Assembly: GCF_003429105.1 (NCBI RefSeq)
Contig: NZ_QVTD01000022.1
Location: 1-64,000, forward strand
Source: Peribacillus glennii
GTDB lineage: Bacteria > Bacillota > Bacilli > Bacillales > DSM-1321
DNA length: 64,000 nt
Reading direction: 5' to 3'
Shown: positions 9,611-18,550 of the stretch, piece by piece
Numbering within the stretch: the stretch's first letter is position 1
How the letters are laid out: every line of letters begins with the position of its first letter
Position numbers and translations under genes: made by a program
Notes under the pieces: model-generated
What the model saw: the letters and a program-made list of their open reading frames with translations, nothing else
Database searches by the model: none
Told to the model about the DNA's origin: nothing

Positions 9611-9853
9611 ATGTATTCAGCCATTGGCCAGGGTGCTTTAACCGGGATCGTTGCGCATTTGTTCTTTATTGCCGTTACCTGGTGGGCGCTTCAAGCGTTG
9701 CATTTTGATAAATTGTTAAGGTCTCATTCAGTCGTAAAGGCCAGGGTTCTTTACATCCTGCTCACCATTGCGATTGGGTCGTCTGTAAGCAATTTCTTCC
9801 TGGATTACCTCTCATGGTCAGGACAGCTTCCTTACATGTTTAATCAACCATAG
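9611..9853 (+). CDS. ywzB: YwzB-like DUF1146 membrane protein
   Basis: The 80-residue product has two hydrophobic helices (about residues 10-28 and 45-65) separated by a short basic loop, ending with LPYMFNQP. Size, sequence and position just before ywmB and murA match the DUF1146 family (YwzB of B. subtilis). Molecular function is unknown. AGGGAGGTCG upstream of the ATG is a strong ribosome site. Confidence 0.85.
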   Translation: MYSAIGQGALTGIVAHLFFIAVTWWALQALHFDKLLRSHSVVKARVLYILLTIAIGSSVSNFFLDYLSWSGQLPYMFNQP

Positions 9854-10041
9854 CACCTGATTTTTTACAAAATTGTTTGTGAAAATTTTAACGAAATAAA
9901 AACCAGGGCATAACAGCCATTATTCTTTTTTCTGCTTGCCAGACTTGTCGTTGATTTGAGGAATTTGTCGTTTACTGGCGATAAAGTTCGAGTATGCTTC
10001 TTCCTCCTCTGGAAAAAATAGAAGGTAGGGAGGAGATACAA

Positions 10042-10791
10042 ATGATCAATAAATCAAAGAAATTATTGCCATACATATTTTTTATTGGTTTCATAGGGTT
10101 TATGTTTGGGAATAGTACGATTGTGGCTAAAAGCAAGGCTGATATAGTAATAATGACTGAGCTTTTACAGCATGATAAGAACGTAAATATACAAGATTGG
10201 TCTGTTTATGCAAGAGAAAAGATCACCACGATTAAGACTGAACATGCCTTTAACCAAGCAGTAGAGGAAATCAGGGGCGATATTCCGAAAGCCAAGTGGA
10301 CAATCGAGGACAACAACAATGAGCGGAAGGCAATTGCCGTATTCAAGAATCCCGAAACCGGACTGACTGAATCGGTTCATCTTATGGCTTCCCTTGAAGA
10401 GATGGAATCAGTTTCATATCTCATATATGAAGTAAAGGGCCATTCATGGGATAATCGTAATTCAGCTTTCTTTGAAAAGACTTTCCAAAACAGGAAAAAG
10501 GACATATTTCGAGGGAATCCATCAATTTTTTCTTGTGTGAAAGGCGTTTTCAATGATAATATTGATACGGTTTTAAGCACTGAGACTGCAAGATTGTTAG
10601 ATTTATTTAAGGCGCAGGAAATCGAGAGCGTAAAAGAAAACAATTTCATTTCCCTATCTGCGCGAACAGCCATGTTCAGCCAAACACTTACAAATAAACA
10701 ATTGAACTTGCAACTTGCTTTAAGGACAGCAGGAATGGGCAGTAAGACTACCGTTGTAGTTGGCACACCCATCATCACGTTTGAATATTAA
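10042..10791 (+). CDS. ywmB: YwmB family protein
   Basis: This is a 249-residue protein with an N-terminal membrane or signal segment (LLPYIFFIGFIGFMFG, residues 7-22) and an extracellular remainder. It corresponds to the YwmB family, found next to murA in Bacillus; the structure-based name 'TATA-box binding-like' describes a fold only. The start at 10042 is chosen over an in-frame ATG at 9994 because GGGAGGAGA lies at the right distance before 10042. Function is unknown. It precedes murA by 32 bases and is likely cotranscribed with it. Confidence 0.85.
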   Translation: MINKSKKLLPYIFFIGFIGFMFGNSTIVAKSKADIVIMTELLQHDKNVNIQDWSVYAREKITTIKTEHAFNQAVEEIRGDIPKAKWTIEDNNNERKAIAVFKNPETGLTESVHLMASLEEMESVSYLIYEVKGHSWDNRNSAFFEKTFQNRKKDIFRGNPSIFSCVKGVFNDNIDTVLSTETARLLDLFKAQEIESVKENNFISLSARTAMFSQTLTNKQLNLQLALRTAGMGSKTTVVVGTPIITFEY

Positions 10792-10823
10792 TATAGAGAA
10801 ATTGGACGCGGAGGGGAATTCTT

Positions 10824-12131
10824 TTGGAAAAAATCATCGTCCGCGGCGGAAGAAGGCTAAGCGGAACAGTTAAAGTCGAAGGCGCAAAAAACGCCGTTTT
10901 GCCGGTTATCGCTGCAACATTATTAGCAAGTGATGGAAAAAGCATCATTCATGACGTACCAACGCTCTCCGATGTATATACAATCAATGAAGTGTTGCGC
11001 AACCTGAATACCGAGGTTGCATTTCATGATAATACAGTTACTGTAGATGCATCAAAAGAGCTATTAGATGAAGCGCCTTTTGAGTATGTACGAAAAATGC
11101 GCGCTTCTGTACTCGTAATGGGATCGCTATTGGCAAGAAACGGCCGTGCCCGTGTAGCTTTGCCGGGAGGGTGCGCAATTGGCTCCCGTCCGATTGACCA
11201 GCACTTAAAGGGTTTTGAGGCCATGGGTGCAAAGGTGAAGGTCGGAAACGGCTTTATCGAAGCACAGGTTGATGGAAGGTTAAAGGGTGCCAGAGTATAC
11301 CTTGACTTCCCAAGTGTCGGCGCCACCGAAAATATCATGATGGCAGCCACGCTTGCAGAAGGAACAACTATCCTGGAAAACGTAGCCAAAGAACCTGAAA
11401 TTGTCGACCTTGCTAACTTCCTGAATAAGATGGGCGCAAAAGTAAAAGGTGCTGGCACAGGGACACTGAAAATTGAAGGTGTAAAGAAACTATACGGTGC
11501 AGAGCATGCTATTATTCCTGACCGTATCGAAGCAGGGACATTCATGACCGCTGCAGCGATCACAGGCGGAAATGTACTTGTCAGAGGTGCAGTCCCTGAG
11601 CATTTGACTTCATTAATCGCAAAGATGGAAGAAATGGGCATTTCCATTAAAGAAGAAGAAGATGGCTTACGAGTAATTGGTCCGGAAAGGTTGAAGGCAG
11701 TCGATATTAAAACGATGCCCCACCCTGGTTTCCCTACAGATATGCAATCACAAATGATGGCATTGCTGCTTCGGGCACAAGGAACCAGCATGATTACGGA
11801 AACAGTATTCGAAAACCGCTTCATGCATGTGGAGGAATTCCGCCGCATGAACGCAAACATCAAGATTGAAGGACGTTCGGTCATCATGAACGGACCGTCT
11901 GACTTGCAGGGAGCCGAAGTAGCGGCTACTGATTTGCGTGCTGCAGCAGCATTGGTCTTGACAGGATTGGTGGCAGACGGGATTACGCGTGTGACAGAGC
12001 TGAAACACCTGGATAGAGGATATGTCAATTTCCACGGAAAACTGGCAGCCCTTGGTGCAGATGTTGAACGGGTTAAAGAAGAAGACCATACAGAAGAAAA
12101 CGAAACAATCGTTGCTGATTTAAATGCATAA
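10824..12131 (+). CDS. murA: UDP-N-acetylglucosamine 1-carboxyvinyltransferase
   Basis: MurA catalyses the first committed step of peptidoglycan synthesis, transferring enolpyruvate from PEP to UDP-GlcNAc in the cytosol. The protein has 435 residues. The N-terminal [11 protein letters not shown] holds the conserved Lys-Asn pair, and [17 protein letters not shown] holds the catalytic Cys117, the residue alkylated by fosfomycin. By position this is the murAA type of Bacillus. It starts at TTG (10824) preceded by GGAGGGG. The C-terminus has a short acidic tail. A terminator follows at 12146. Confidence 0.97.
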   Translation: MEKIIVRGGRRLSGTVKVEGAKNAVLPVIAATLLASDGKSIIHDVPTLSDVYTINEVLRNLNTEVAFHDNTVTVDASKELLDEAPFEYVRKMRASVLVMGSLLARNGRARVALPGGCAIGSRPIDQHLKGFEAMGAKVKVGNGFIEAQVDGRLKGARVYLDFPSVGATENIMMAATLAEGTTILENVAKEPEIVDLANFLNKMGAKVKGAGTGTLKIEGVKKLYGAEHAIIPDRIEAGTFMTAAAITGGNVLVRGAVPEHLTSLIAKMEEMGISIKEEEDGLRVIGPERLKAVDIKTMPHPGFPTDMQSQMMALLLRAQGTSMITETVFENRFMHVEEFRRMNANIKIEGRSVIMNGPSDLQGAEVAATDLRAAAALVLTGLVADGITRVTELKHLDRGYVNFHGKLAALGADVERVKEEDHTEENETIVADLNA

Positions 12132-12145
12132 AGAAACAGCTATAT

Positions 12146-12185
12146 GGCTGGTACCCCGAGTTTAATCAAGGGGGCCGGCCTTTTT
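12146..12185 (+). terminator. murA terminator
   Basis: Arms GGCTGGTACCCC and GGGGGCCGGCC flank a loop of twelve bases and run into TTTTTG. It lies 14 bases after the murA stop. Confidence 0.85.
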
Positions 12186-12344
12186 GTTTGCGGTCGCAAC
12201 CCGAATCAATCTGGATGGCAATTAAGCGAACATTCACGGCTTTTCAGCGTTAACAAATAGTTTCCCTATTAAGGCTAAACACAAATTTACTTAGCGATTC
12301 CTTTTTTACAATCAGGATAAAAGGTCTTTCCTTATTAAACATGT

Positions 12345-12374
12345 GTCATAAATGCTTGTCCCCTCCCATACATT
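12345..12374 (+). promoter_or_regulatory. Sigma-E-like promoter for spoIID
   Basis: GTCATAAA (12345-12352), a 14-base spacer and CATACATT (12367-12374) match the sigma-E pattern (KMATATT-N14-CATACAHT), perfectly in the -10. It lies about 70 bases upstream of spoIID, a known mother-cell gene. Confidence 0.7.
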
Positions 12375-12444
12375 TTTATAGAGACTACCTGGTTCACACC
12401 ATTCGACACCACGGTAGAAAAATGTAAAGGGAGGCCCAGGAATA

Positions 12445-13479
12445 TTGAAAACGTTCCAACCGATGATCGCTCTATTTGTTGTCATAGCATTTGTCATTAT
12501 CATGATTCCGGCTGTGCTTGTGCTTCCATTCTCCACAGACCAAGCAGATGGTAAATTGTTAGAAAAAATTGAGGAACCGGTGAGAAAGAAAAATAGCGTG
12601 AAAAATACACCTTCACCCGCTGTCCCGGTTTCTGTATTCCGGTCAGAAAGCAAGAAAGTTGAAACATTGCCGCTCGAATCGTACGTAATTGGAGTGGTTG
12701 CAGCCGAGATGCCCGCCGATTTTGAAATAGAGGCATTAAAGGCACAGGCCCTAACTGCGCGCACGTATATCGTGAATCAACTGCTGGCCAAAGACACACC
12801 AGGTTTGCCGAAAGGGGCCGTTGTCACGGACACCGTCCAGCATCAGGTCTATAAAAATAATGAAGAATTGAAGAAAATATATGGTTCTGACTACAAAAAT
12901 AAAATCAAAAAAATTTCCAAGGCGGTAAAAGATACGAAAGGCCAAATCATTACATATGATGGAAAGCCGATCACAGCCAGTTTTTTTTCAACGAGCAACG
13001 GGTTTACAGAAAACTCTGAGGCGTTATGGGGAAGTCCGCGGCCGTACCTAAAAAGTGTATCAAGCCCTTGGGATAAGGAAATATCGGAGAAATTTTACAA
13101 CACAATGGTTATTTCCGTTGCGGACTTTGAGAAAAGGTTGGGTGTCAAGGTTAGTGCCGGCAATCAGATTGGCACCATAACGTCCAGGACTCCAGGAAAG
13201 CGGGTCGGGATTGTCAATATTAACGGCAAAAAACTGACCGGAAAAGAAATACGTGAAGCTCTTGGATTGAGGTCTGCCGATTTTAGCTGGGAACGGAAAG
13301 GGCAAAATATCGTCATCACTACAAAAGGCTTCGGCCATGGAGTGGGCATGAGCCAATATGGTGCAAATGGGATGGCTTTAGAAGGGGGCACTGCCGAAGA
13401 AATCGTGAAGCATTATTACAAGGGGGTAGCGATTCAATCTTCCTACAATCTTTTGAATACAATGACCGCGAAGAAATAA
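12445..13479 (+). CDS. spoIID: Stage II sporulation protein D
   Basis: SpoIID is a membrane-anchored lytic transglycosylase that, with SpoIIM and SpoIIP, thins septal and lateral peptidoglycan to drive engulfment of the forespore. The 344-residue product has one N-terminal membrane helix (about residues 8-28) and the SpoIID domain. The segment [20 protein letters not shown] contains the conserved catalytic Glu region, and [17 protein letters not shown] is the C-terminal signature. It starts at TTG with AAGGGAGG upstream. It has a sigma-E-like promoter and its own terminator, so it is a single-gene unit. Confidence 0.96.
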   Translation: MKTFQPMIALFVVIAFVIIMIPAVLVLPFSTDQADGKLLEKIEEPVRKKNSVKNTPSPAVPVSVFRSESKKVETLPLESYVIGVVAAEMPADFEIEALKAQALTARTYIVNQLLAKDTPGLPKGAVVTDTVQHQVYKNNEELKKIYGSDYKNKIKKISKAVKDTKGQIITYDGKPITASFFSTSNGFTENSEALWGSPRPYLKSVSSPWDKEISEKFYNTMVISVADFEKRLGVKVSAGNQIGTITSRTPGKRVGIVNINGKKLTGKEIREALGLRSADFSWERKGQNIVITTKGFGHGVGMSQYGANGMALEGGTAEEIVKHYYKGVAIQSSYNLLNTMTAKK

Positions 13480-13484
13480 TCGGA

Positions 13485-13523
13485 AAGAGATGGGGCCACG
13501 AGAGGTTCCATCTCTTATTTTTT
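13485..13523 (+). terminator. spoIID terminator
   Basis: Arms AGAGATGG and CCATCTCT close a hairpin followed by TATTTTTT, just after the spoIID stop. Confidence 0.85.
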
Positions 13524-13614
13524 CACTTTAAAGGGTTTAACTGCTTTTTAAATGATTAAAGGATAAGAAAAGACATCGACCTTCGCATTAGGGCTATAAG
13601 TTGTGCTTTCCTAA

Positions 13615-14034
13615 TCAACCGTTAAGCTGTTTCACCTTTGTTAAGAAGCCGCGATTATGCTTGAAATAATGATACCGGACATGGAAGTAAGCTGCCGCTA
13701 CACCAATCCAGTCTTTTAACAGGTCAATCCAGCTGGCATTTCGGTAAGGCACGAATGCTTGATGGATTTCATCGGTTACGCCGTACAGTCCTGCAGCGAC
13801 CGCTGCCAAAAGACTGGACAAAGGAGTTAATTTGCCAGAGGCAGCAAGAGCCGCAGCAAAAAGCATATAAAGAATCGCAAATTCCACGAGGTGCATCGCT
13901 TCTTTTATAAAGCGGTCTGTGGCCCGGTCAGGCAATTGCATAACAGCGTTATCCGGCATGCTGGACATGATCCAAATAGCAGCCATATAAAGAAAAGGCA
14001 AAACAATAATAAAAATCCGTGCGAGCTTTTTCAT
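13615..14034 (-). CDS. VanZ-like membrane protein (YwnJ-like)
   Basis: The 139-residue product has four predicted membrane helices and the VanZ-family pattern: MHLVEFAILYML, then DEIHQAFVPYRNASWIDLLKDWIG. VanZ itself gives low-level teicoplanin resistance; the family function is otherwise unclear. A VanZ-like gene (ywnJ) sits near spoIIQ in B. subtilis, so this is part of the ancestral block. It is transcribed against its neighbours. Confidence 0.88.
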   Translation of the reverse strand: MKKLARIFIIVLPFLYMAAIWIMSSMPDNAVMQLPDRATDRFIKEAMHLVEFAILYMLFAAALAASGKLTPLSSLLAAVAAGLYGVTDEIHQAFVPYRNASWIDLLKDWIGVAAAYFHVRYHYFKHNRGFLTKVKQLNG

Positions 14035-14190
14035 TTAATACATCTTCTTTCACCATGAGATAAGCTTATTTTAACAGGAAAAAGGAAAAAAGGAACGCGC
14101 CAGGGAGTTCGAATTATTTGTACAGAAAAATAAATGTATAGAAAAGAGGAAGGCTACAAAAGCTATATACAAAAAAAATTTTTATCCAAG

Positions 14191-14219
14191 GTATATAATT
14201 CAGGCAATCTGTTCAGAAT
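14191..14219 (+). promoter_or_regulatory. Sigma-F-like promoter for spoIIQ
   Basis: GTATA (14191-14195), 15 bases, then GTTCAGAAT (14211-14219) matches the sigma-F pattern GYWTA-N15/16-GGNNANAHT in all but one base. spoIIQ is a known forespore sigma-F gene and starts 20 bases downstream. Confidence 0.65.
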
Positions 14220-14238
14220 GATTGCTGAGGTGATAATA

Positions 14239-15198
14239 ATGAGAGAGGAAGAAAACAAAACTTCTCGAAAATCAAGATTCCAGCGCATTTTAAAGAAGCG
14301 TTGGGCATTACCAGCTATCTATATCGGAAGTGCAGCAATCATTTTGGCAGCAGCCATGTTAGTACAAAACAGCTTTGACGAGTCAGCCAGCCCTGCCAAA
14401 GAAACGGAAACAGGCAAGAATTTTAAAGAGCCTGCCATCGAGGTAAATAGCAAGCTCGAAAACATTAAAATGCCTGTAGCCGATGCTGAAGCAGCTGTGA
14501 TCAAGAAGGAATTCTACGATGTCAATGGAACCAACGAAGAGCAAGAAGCGGCACTGGTATCTTATAATAATAGATACGAACCGAACAAGGGCATCGACAT
14601 TGCAATGAAGGATGGCAAAACATTTGATGTAGTAGCTTCCTTGAGCGGAATTGTCAAGAATGTGAAAGATGACGCTTTGCTTGGCAATGAAATTGCAATC
14701 GAGCATGATAATGGAGTTGTCACTCATTATCAATCCGTAAAGGACATTGAAGTAGCGGTTGGCGATGAAGTGAAACAGGGACAAGTTCTTGCAAAGGCTG
14801 GACAAAGCCTGTTGAATGAAGAAGCCGGCGTACATGTTCATTTCGAGATCCGTAAAGACAATGTAGCCCTTAATCCTGTGGATTTGATTGACAAGCAGCT
14901 TTCTTCAATCGAATCATCAACTGAAGAAATTGAAAATTCCGGTGCAGCAACAGAGAATGAAGCAGAACCGCAAACCGGAACAGAGGAAGACTCTTCCGGC
15001 CAGCCTGAGGACAATGCCACAGAAGAGGATGCCGGCAATACGTCCGGAGACGAAAGCAGCCAGCCATCTGACGATAAGAATGCTGACGGCCAAACCGATG
15101 GACAATCAGATGAAAACACTGACGATAATGCTTCCGATTCAGACACAAACACAGATCCACAAAATGAAACTGACACCAATGAAACTAAAACGAATTAA
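14239..15198 (+). CDS. spoIIQ: Stage II sporulation protein Q
   Basis: SpoIIQ is made in the forespore, spans its membrane once and pairs with SpoIIIAH across the intermembrane space to form part of the engulfment ratchet and feeding channel. The start at 14239 follows GAGGTGAT; an in-frame ATG at 14134 has no ribosome site and lies upstream of the promoter. The 319-residue product has a helix at about 23-44, then a LytM/M23 domain to about 215. The HxH pair is present (GVHVHFEIRKD), but the first zinc His is Asn (PNKGIDIA), so it should be enzymatically inactive, as known for Bacillus SpoIIQ. The last ~90 residues form a very acidic, low-complexity tail. Confidence 0.95.
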   Translation: MREEENKTSRKSRFQRILKKRWALPAIYIGSAAIILAAAMLVQNSFDESASPAKETETGKNFKEPAIEVNSKLENIKMPVADAEAAVIKKEFYDVNGTNEEQEAALVSYNNRYEPNKGIDIAMKDGKTFDVVASLSGIVKNVKDDALLGNEIAIEHDNGVVTHYQSVKDIEVAVGDEVKQGQVLAKAGQSLLNEEAGVHVHFEIRKDNVALNPVDLIDKQLSSIESSTEEIENSGAATENEAEPQTGTEEDSSGQPEDNATEEDAGNTSGDESSQPSDDKNADGQTDGQSDENTDDNASDSDTNTDPQNETDTNETKTN

Positions 15199-15276
15199 TT
15201 AATATACAAAACACAAAACACAAAACACAAAACACATGTAAAACTCCCATTAACAACAACTGAAAATTTGGTATAG

Positions 15277-15302
15277 AAAACCCGTCACTGCACGGGTTTT
15301 TT
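15277..15302 (+). terminator. spoIIQ terminator
   Basis: AAAACCCGT and ACGGGTTTT arms with a six-base loop and a T-run. Confidence 0.9.
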
Positions 15303-15307
15303 ATTAT

Positions 15308-15432
15308 GGGGGTCAGTCCCCCGCCACGGTAACGCATTAAAACACTGGGGATCAGTTCCCCGCCACGGTAAGGCATTAAAACACTGGGGATCAGTTCCTC
15401 ATCACGGTGATGAGTTAAAACACTAGGGAACT
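15308..15432. repeat. Dispersed GGGGGTCAGTCCCC repeat, three tandem units
   Basis: Three units of about 40 bases follow each other. Each has a self-complementary GGGG(G)TCAGT(T)CCCC core, then CGCCACGGTAACGCATTAAAACACT or a close variant. No reading frame, and unit length is too irregular and spacer-free for CRISPR. The rest of the 15433-15696 spacer holds no gene that I can support. Confidence 0.8.
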
Positions 15433-15582
15433 CATCCTTGGATAAAAATAAGAATATTTTGAAAATTTTTGCGATGTCTTGTCCGTATTCGGTAATTTGT
15501 GCATATATTCTTAACCAAGCTAATAAACTGTACAAAACCATACTAAAGAGAGTGTTTGAGGTGAGTGATCGTTATTACAGTA

Positions 15583-15590
15583 CATACAAT
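15583..15590 (+). promoter_or_regulatory. Possible sigma-E -10 element upstream of spoIIID
   Basis: CATACAAT at 15583-15590 is a perfect sigma-E -10 sequence, about 107 bases before the spoIIID start. A good -35 match at the right distance was not found, so this is tentative. Confidence 0.35.
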
Positions 15591-15696
15591 AGCCGGATAA
15601 TATATTATTCATTTCGTTTGGAGTAGCGGTATTTATAGAGCAGGGAGCGGATCTCATTTCACACTTCTCACATCCAATTTAGGGAGGGCGAGTGGT

Positions 15697-15969
15697 GTGC
15701 ACGATTACATCAAAGAAAGAACTATCAAGATAGGAAAGTATATCGTGGAAACAAAGAAAACGGTTCGCGTTATCGCGAAGGAGTTTGGTGTCTCCAAAAG
15801 TACTGTCCATAAAGACCTGACGGAAAGACTGCCGGAAATAAATCCTGACCTAGCAAATGAAGTAAAAGATATTTTAGATTACCATAAATCAATCCGCCAT
15901 TTGCGGGGCGGCGAAGCAACGAAATTGAAATATAAGCGTTCAGAAAGAGAAGAAGAGGTTGTGAAATAA
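15697..15969 (+). CDS. spoIIID: Stage III sporulation transcriptional regulator
   Basis: SpoIIID is the mother-cell DNA-binding protein that adjusts the sigma-E regulon and helps switch to sigma-K. The 90-residue product matches the family along its whole length, beginning MHDYIKERTIKIGKY. The helix-turn-helix is at VRVIAKEFGVSKSTVHKDL (about residues 24-42), followed by the basic C-terminal segment. It starts at GTG with AGGGAGGGCGAG upstream. Confidence 0.97.
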   Translation: MHDYIKERTIKIGKYIVETKKTVRVIAKEFGVSKSTVHKDLTERLPEINPDLANEVKDILDYHKSIRHLRGGEATKLKYKRSEREEEVVK

Positions 15970-15999
15970 TCTTAGCCTCCAAGTAAAAAACAAATTTGA

Positions 16000-16092
16000 A
16001 AATCGGGCAAATTAGGTGAAAGTACGGGATCAGCGGCTGGTGAAAATCCACCTTAAAATACCCGGCAAACACTGGATCGCCCGATTTTTTTT
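16000..16092 (+). ncRNA. Structured, terminator-closed RNA element after spoIIID
   Basis: AAATCGGGC (16000-16008) pairs perfectly with GCCCGATTT (16079-16087), followed by a T-run. The 70 bases enclosed are not random: TAGGTG (16013-16018) can pair with CACCTTA near 16048, a smaller GGTG/CACC hairpin competes with it, and CGGG near 16024 faces CCCGG near 16060. At minimum it is the spoIIID terminator; the multi-branched fold suggests an RNA with more function. GGTGAAAATCC resembles a cobalamin-riboswitch segment, but the rest of that consensus is missing. The remaining spacer to mbl (16093-16370) shows no gene. Confidence 0.45.
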
Positions 16093-16370
16093 GTTGTGTT
16101 TATATACTGGTGTCCAGCTGAGTCGTACATGGATGTGCCCGTTTCTAAGCTTGTCCGTAGTTCCCTTGGGCTACGTGCAAGTTTGCCACAGAGCAGGCTC
16201 CTAGGTCCTTTTCACAAGGTGTTTCCGTTTTTTTTATTTTCGACAAAAACATGTAATATTTTACTTTAATTTTTATTCGCCCTTACTTCTGGACTATTTC
16301 ATATGGTAAAATTAACAATTAGGACAGAAGTAGGTTATATGTAAGGTTATTCAAGGAGGAAATTAAAAAA

Positions 16371-17372
16371 ATGTTTGCAAGAGATATTGGGATCGATCTC
16401 GGAACAGCTAATGTTTTAATACATGTCAAAGGCAAAGGAATCGTGTTAAATGAGCCGTCCGTAGTAGCCATAGATAAGAATACGAATCGCGTGCTTGCAG
16501 TCGGTGAAGAAGCCAGGAGAATGGTAGGGCGTACTCCGGGAAATATCGTAGCCATCCGCCCTTTGAAGGATGGGGTGATCGCCGACTTTGATGTGACTGA
16601 ATCCATGCTTAAGCATTTCATCAATAAGCTGAATGTGAAAGGATTTTTGTCGAAGCCGCGCATCCTGATTTGCTGCCCGACCAACATCACAAGCGTCGAG
16701 CAAAAAGCAATCAAGGAAGCTGCTGAAAAGAGCGGCGGAAAGAAGATTTATCTTGAAGAAGAGCCTAAGGTGGCGGCAATTGGAGCGGGAATGGATATTT
16801 TCCAGCCATATGGGAATATGGTTGTGGATATCGGCGGCGGTACGACCGATGTCGCGGTGCTTTCGATGGGGGACATTGTTACTTCCTCTTCGATCAAGAT
16901 GGCCGGCGACAAGTTTGATAATGAAATATTGAATTACATTAAGCGGAAATATAAGCTGTTGATTGGGGAACGCACGTCAGAAGACATCAAGATTAAGGTG
17001 GGAACGGTATTCCCTGGATCCCGCAGCGAAGAAATAGAAATCCGCGGGCGCGATATGGTCTCCGGCCTCCCAAGAACGATAACAGTGAATTCCGAAGAGA
17101 TAGAGGAATCATTGCACGAGTCCGTTATGGTGATTGTACATGCTGCGAAAAGCGTTTTGGAACGCACTCCGCCTGAGCTTTCTGCGGATATCATTGACCG
17201 CGGTGTAATTTTAACCGGCGGCGGGGCCTTGCTTCACGGAATCGACATGCTGCTTGCAGAAGAACTCAAAGTACCCGTACTGGTTGCAGAGCAGCCAATG
17301 GATTGTGTGGCGATTGGCACCGGAATCATGCTTGATAATATGGACAAGCTTCCAAGGCGGAAATTGGGCTAA
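16371..17372 (+). CDS. mbl: Rod-shape-determining protein, MreB paralogue Mbl
   Basis: Mbl is a bacterial actin that forms short membrane-bound filaments guiding cell wall synthesis along the cylinder. The 333-residue product begins MFARDIGIDLGTANVLIHVKG (phosphate-1 loop) and has VVDIGGGTTDVAVLS (phosphate-2) and GVILTGGGALLHGID (adenosine motif). Position after spoIIID identifies it as Mbl rather than MreB or MreBH. AAGGAGGAAATT precedes the ATG. Confidence 0.96.
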   Translation: MFARDIGIDLGTANVLIHVKGKGIVLNEPSVVAIDKNTNRVLAVGEEARRMVGRTPGNIVAIRPLKDGVIADFDVTESMLKHFINKLNVKGFLSKPRILICCPTNITSVEQKAIKEAAEKSGGKKIYLEEEPKVAAIGAGMDIFQPYGNMVVDIGGGTTDVAVLSMGDIVTSSSIKMAGDKFDNEILNYIKRKYKLLIGERTSEDIKIKVGTVFPGSRSEEIEIRGRDMVSGLPRTITVNSEEIEESLHESVMVIVHAAKSVLERTPPELSADIIDRGVILTGGGALLHGIDMLLAEELKVPVLVAEQPMDCVAIGTGIMLDNMDKLPRRKLG

Positions 17373-17573
17373 GATACGCTGCTTTCCGGAGAGTTTTCAG
17401 CTTTCCCTATATGAATAGTTAAGTTTTTATAAGGGTCTAAAGTTCAAAAAGACATGCAGGCGCAAAAAGATCATGCCCGGAAAATGCCTGTTGAACAGTG
17501 GGCCCTTTTGCTTCTTTGACAATATTCCTGTGTTTTTGAAATGTCCCGGGCTATTGGTTCCTTTATTTAACAG

Positions 17574-17600
17574 TAAAACGTGACTGCTTCTGTCCGATAA
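17574..17600 (+). promoter_or_regulatory. Sigma-D-like promoter for flhO-flhP
   Basis: TAAA (17574-17577), exactly 15 bases, then TCCGATAA (17593-17600) is one base from the sigma-D consensus TAAA-N15-GCCGATAW. It lies 82 bases upstream of flhO, in the 309-bp spacer after mbl. No gene was seen in that spacer. Confidence 0.75.
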
Positions 17601-17681
17601 CATAGTTAGGTTTTTATTCCAGTTCGTTTTAAGCGGCGTTGATCTGAGAGCGCCAATGCTTTTCTATAGAGGTGAAGGGAA

Positions 17682-18518
17682 ATGTTAAGAGGATTTTATA
17701 CGGCGGCCTCCGGTATGCTGGCCCAGCAAAGGAGGACGGAGATGCTAAGCAATAATATGGCTAATGCCAATACACCAGGTTTTAAGGCAGACCAGTCAAG
17801 TGTCAGGGCGTTTCCGCAAATGCTGCTGGACCGCATCGATTCAAAGTCAATCCCAACTGAAAAAGGGCTGCATCTTCCAATCCATTCCCGTGTCGGGGAA
17901 TTGGGAACAGGCGTATACATGCAGGAAGCAACACCGAAATTCCTTCAAGGGGACGTTCAGCAGACACAGCGGAATACCGATATTGCACTTGTTGATGGAA
18001 ATATGCCGCTGAACGATGAAAATGGCTTGAAAGGGACCGTGTTTTTTACGGTAGCCAATGCCGACGGAGATCTCCGCTATACGAGAAACGGCAATTTTGC
18101 GCTGGATGGACAGGGATATTTAACAACCCCGCAAGGTTTTTATGTGCTTGATGACAACAATAACCGAATCCAGTTGAATAGTGAGAATTTCAGTGTAGGT
18201 GAAAACGGGATTGTCTTGGAAAACGATCAGCAGGTTGCACGGCTTGGAATTAGTTTTGCCGAAAACCCCTATGCCCTTATTAAAGAAGGGGATGGCTTGT
18301 TCCGAAATGAAGAAGGCGCGCTTGGAAATGCCTACGATGAGGATGGAGTAACCTTTACGATGCAGCAAGGGTTCATAGAAGGCTCCAATGTCGACGGGGC
18401 GCGGACCATGACCGATATGATGGCGACGTACCGCTCGTTTGAAGCGAACCAGAAAGTATTGCAGGCCTACGATCGGAGTCTGGAAAAGGCAGTGAATGAG
18501 ATTGGCCGGCTCGGATAA
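17682..18518 (+). CDS. flhO: Flagellar basal-body rod protein FlhO
   Basis: FlhO is a distal/proximal rod type protein of the flagellar basal body. The 278-residue product has the family N-terminus MLRGFYTAASGMLAQQRR, with LSNNMANANTPGFKAD, and the C-terminal coiled-coil segment SNVDGARTMTDMMATYRSFEANQKV. It is followed after 32 bases by flhP, with which it forms the FlgF/FlgG-like pair. The gene order mbl-flhO-flhP is as in B. subtilis. Confidence 0.95.
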   Translation: MLRGFYTAASGMLAQQRRTEMLSNNMANANTPGFKADQSSVRAFPQMLLDRIDSKSIPTEKGLHLPIHSRVGELGTGVYMQEATPKFLQGDVQQTQRNTDIALVDGNMPLNDENGLKGTVFFTVANADGDLRYTRNGNFALDGQGYLTTPQGFYVLDDNNNRIQLNSENFSVGENGIVLENDQQVARLGISFAENPYALIKEGDGLFRNEEGALGNAYDEDGVTFTMQQGFIEGSNVDGARTMTDMMATYRSFEANQKVLQAYDRSLEKAVNEIGRLG

Positions 18519-18550
18519 AAAATAGTCCCGGCAAAAAGGGGGGAATATAA

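Noticed and set aside
11024-12028. 334-codon open frame on the strand opposite murA
   Set aside because: It mirrors the murA codon pattern, has no ribosome site and no family resemblance; murA itself is certain.
15308-15432. Tandem repeats that might be a short CRISPR array
   Set aside because: Units follow each other with no unique spacers, vary in length, recur singly elsewhere, and no cas genes are nearby.
16000-16092. Cobalamin riboswitch, suggested by GGTGAAAATCC
   Set aside because: The remaining conserved core (for example GCCACTG and the CCCGCAACTGT-type block) is missing, and neither neighbour is a cobalamin gene.
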